Assembly: GCA_030429545.1 (NCBI GenBank)
Contig: JAUIFF010000018.1
Location: 117,405 to 181,404 of the forward strand
Length of the DNA: 64,000 nt
Direction: 5' to 3'
From: Polyangia bacterium
GTDB taxonomy: Bacteria; Myxococcota_A; Polyangia; Nannocystales; Nannocystaceae
Made by a program: the position numbers and the translations under genes. Positions 62,966 through 64,000 of the stretch are shown piece after piece. Position 1 is the stretch's first letter, and each line of letters begins with the position of its first letter. The notes beneath the pieces are model-generated. The model was not told where the DNA came from. It saw nothing but the letters and a program-made list of their open reading frames with translations, and searched no databases.

Positions 62966-63231
62966 GAATCGATGCTAGGGCACAGGTCTATTCGACTCCC
63001 ATGCGGTCATTCCTGTCGTGTAAATTCGAATAAGTGAACCGGCCGTGAGAACCTCTCAGAAGGCCCACTACGGCGTCGCTCGTGTAAATTCGAATGGGCG
63101 CGCGGGTCTTTTTGGGCTGAAACGAGCCGTGAGAACCTCGCAGTAGCCCACTACAGCTTCGCTTCTCACAACTCGTTTCAGCCCAAAAATCCTCCGCGAA
63201 TCGATGCTCGGGCGTGGTCTATTCGACTCCC
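62966..63231. repeat. Direct repeats flanking the 3' intergenic element after ribA
   Basis: A word of about 34-35 bp starting GAATCGATGCT and ending CTATTCGACTCCC occurs at 62966-63000 and 63198-63231. Between them, TCGTGTAAATTCGAAT occurs twice (about 63016 and 63077) and a 38-40 bp word containing GTGAGAACCTC and CCCACTAC occurs twice (about 63043 and 63127). The region therefore looks like a duplicated, rearranged intergenic element. No gene is visible. Confidence 0.85.
63109..63189. repeat. Long inverted repeat (27-bp arms)
   Basis: The left arm 63109-63135 starts TTTTTGGGCTGAAACGAG; the right arm 63163-63189 ends CTCGTTTCAGCCCAAAAA. 25 of 27 positions pair, separated by a 27-base loop that holds GTAGcccaCTAC. 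In RNA either strand would form a long hairpin. The arms begin and end with T/A tracts, so it could act as a bidirectional terminator or a folded RNA; it could also be the core of a miniature element. Confidence 0.85.
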
Positions 63232-63239
63232 GCGCGGGT

Positions 63240-63537
63240 CGTGAGATGCATGCAGCAGCATGCGTTCGCAAAACCGCGCAATCGTGAGACGCATGCCGTA
63301 GCAAACACCCGCCTTCGTGAGATGTATGTAGCAGCATACGTTTGTAAGACCCTCAATCGTGAGACGCATGCCGTAGCAAACACCCGCCTTCGTGAGCTCC
63401 ATGCAGCAGCATACATACGAAACCTGCACGATCGTGAGATTCATGCAGTAGCAAATAAACCTGCGAGCTCGCAGTATCCTTGCATCAACGGGTATTTAGA
63501 ATCCCGTGCGGTACCAAGATCCATGCAGTAGCAAATA
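63240..63537. repeat. Alternating 75-bp tandem repeat array
   Basis: Words starting CGTGAGA(C/T) occur at 63240, 63283, 63316, 63358, 63391 and 63433, giving alternating spacings of 43, 33, 42, 33 and 42 bp, so the true period is about 75 bp with two sub-units. The first sub-unit holds a GCATG...CATGC type stem around CAGCAG; the second is GCATGCCGTAGCAAACACCC-like. A partial unit follows near 63517. Several frames stay open because the period is a multiple of three, but none resembles a real protein. Confidence 0.88.
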
Positions 63538-63587
63538 ACCCCACGCCGTTCGTGAGCCGCTTGCAGCACCCTATAACCGATCTGCCA

Positions 63588-64000
63588 TCCCGCCCGAACC
63601 AACTCTGCCACCCCGCCCGAACCAACTCTTCTCCACCCCGCCCGAACCAACTTTTCTACCCCGAACCAACTCTTCCACCCCGCCCCCGAACCAACTCTTC
63701 TCCACCTCGCCCGAACCAACTCTTCTCCACCCCACCCGAAACGACGCTGCCGCCCCCGAACCAACTCTTCTCCACCCCGCCCGAACCAACTCTTCTCCAC
63801 CTCGCCCGAACCAACTCTTCTCCACCCCACCCGAAACGACGCTGCCACCCCCGAACCAACTCTTCTACCCCGCCCCCGAACCAACTCTGCCACCCCGCCT
63901 GAACCAACTCTTCTCCACCCCGCCCCCGAACAAACCTTTCTCCACCACCCCGCCCCCGAACAAACTCTTCTCCACCACCCTCCTCTACCGCACCTCCATC
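63588..64000. repeat. C-rich minisatellite running off the window end
   Basis: Imperfect tandem units of about 22-26 bp of the form CGAACCAACTCTTCTCCACC cover this stretch to the last base. Two copies of a larger 94-bp unit are marked by CGAAACGACGCTGCC at about 63738 and 63832. The plus strand is almost purine-poor outside GAA. All minus frames stay open as a VGSG/ELVR-type low-complexity peptide, which I regard as non-coding. The array length is unknown because the window ends. Confidence 0.9.

Larger units (their letters stand above)
361..63336. repeat. Dispersed iterated 10-bp word TGTANNNGCA (best form TGTATCTGCA)
   Basis: Hand scan of both strands finds about 54 copies. Exact TGTATCTGCA (either strand) is at 7276, 19807, 23074, 29154, 31659, 42371, 47677 and 51545. 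Others start near 361, 1793, 2068, 3194, 3671, 3844, 4195, 4780, 5255, 5323, 8488, 10675, 10883, 13637, 14396, 15344, 16712, 19976, 20416, 23110, 24016, 26368, 29938, 33677, 34103, 34599, 36839, 37191, 40083, 42173, 44001, 45129, 46775, 47164, 48538, 48842, 49204, 53064, 53992, 55463, 56059, 56337, 57119, 58438, 60210 and 63327. Flanks often extend it to TTGTATCTGCAA. Sites lie in genes in all three codon phases and between genes. Confidence 0.88.

Noticed and set aside
63214..63531. Repeat protein on the plus strand of the 75-bp array
   Set aside because: The period is a multiple of three, so every frame repeats; no start context and no known fold.
63240..63537. CRISPR array
   Set aside because: Units abut in alternating 33/42-bp spacing without unique spacers, the intervening DNA is itself repeated, and no cas gene is nearby.
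63441..63907. Protein-coding genes on the minus strand of the minisatellite (VGSG/ELVR repeats)
   Set aside because: Several frames are open simultaneously because of low complexity, no ribosome site is evident and composition is unlike other genes here.

Overview
The window is 64 kb of GC-rich bacterial chromosome. Its gene content points to a deltaproteobacterial/Myxococcota-type organism: three Ser/Thr protein kinases (two of them multidomain fusions), an FHA-sigma54 activator, TPR lipoproteins, many lipobox proteins, a terpene cyclase, a neutral ceramidase-like lipoprotein and a DUF1501/CxxCH pair. This is inferred from gene content only; there is no rRNA gene. No phage, insertion sequence, plasmid or CRISPR locus was seen.

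Layout. 1-8.3 kb is a signalling block: FHA-sigma54 activator (cut by the window start), a membrane-anchored Ser/Thr kinase, two TPR lipoproteins, and a response regulator/kinase/cyclase-like fusion. 8.4-19.9 kb holds a CocE-type hydrolase lipoprotein and then an alpha-glucan block: a kinase-macro-domain fusion, glgB and glgX on the minus strand and malQ on the plus strand, with a terpene synthase between glgX and malQ. 19.9-31 kb carries a small alpha/beta hydrolase, an MddA-like methyltransferase, a TVP38-family protein, a ceramidase-like lipoprotein, tRNA-Arg(TCT) and tRNA-Pro(TGG), rph-rdgB, a Lys/Asp-repeat lipoprotein, a hydroxyacyl-CoA dehydrogenase/enoyl-CoA hydratase fusion and two secreted proteins of unknown function. 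31-40 kb has Maf, YggS, a three-gene flavin/iron-sulfur amine dehydrogenase-type operon, a FIST protein, an S9 peptidase and a YbjN-like protein. 40-49 kb has a TM2 protein, a LysM-MepA endopeptidase, yebC-ruvC, an SRPBCC protein, kptA, a LysR regulator and an RND/MMPL transporter. 49-63 kb has a tocopherol-cyclase-like gene overlapping a membrane MutS-like ATPase, the DUF1501/cytochrome-like pair, a fragment of the dcw cluster (rsmH-ftsL-ftsI), a Fic-fold protein lacking the catalytic His, and ribA. The last 1 kb has no gene and is built of stacked repeats.

The most unusual signal is not a gene. A 10-bp degenerate palindromic word, TGTANNNGCA (best form TGTATCTGCA), recurs about 54 times by my hand count, on both strands, in all codon phases and between genes. 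Base composition alone predicts about 4-5. It resembles an iterated genomic element such as cyanobacterial HIP1 or a DNA-uptake word, and I do not recognise it as described. Other notable points are the kinase-macro fusion beside glycogen genes, the receiver-kinase-pseudocyclase fusion, the pseudo-Fic protein, tandem copies of the ruvC 3' end that run into the neighbouring gene, and the covarying 75-bp repeats near the right edge.
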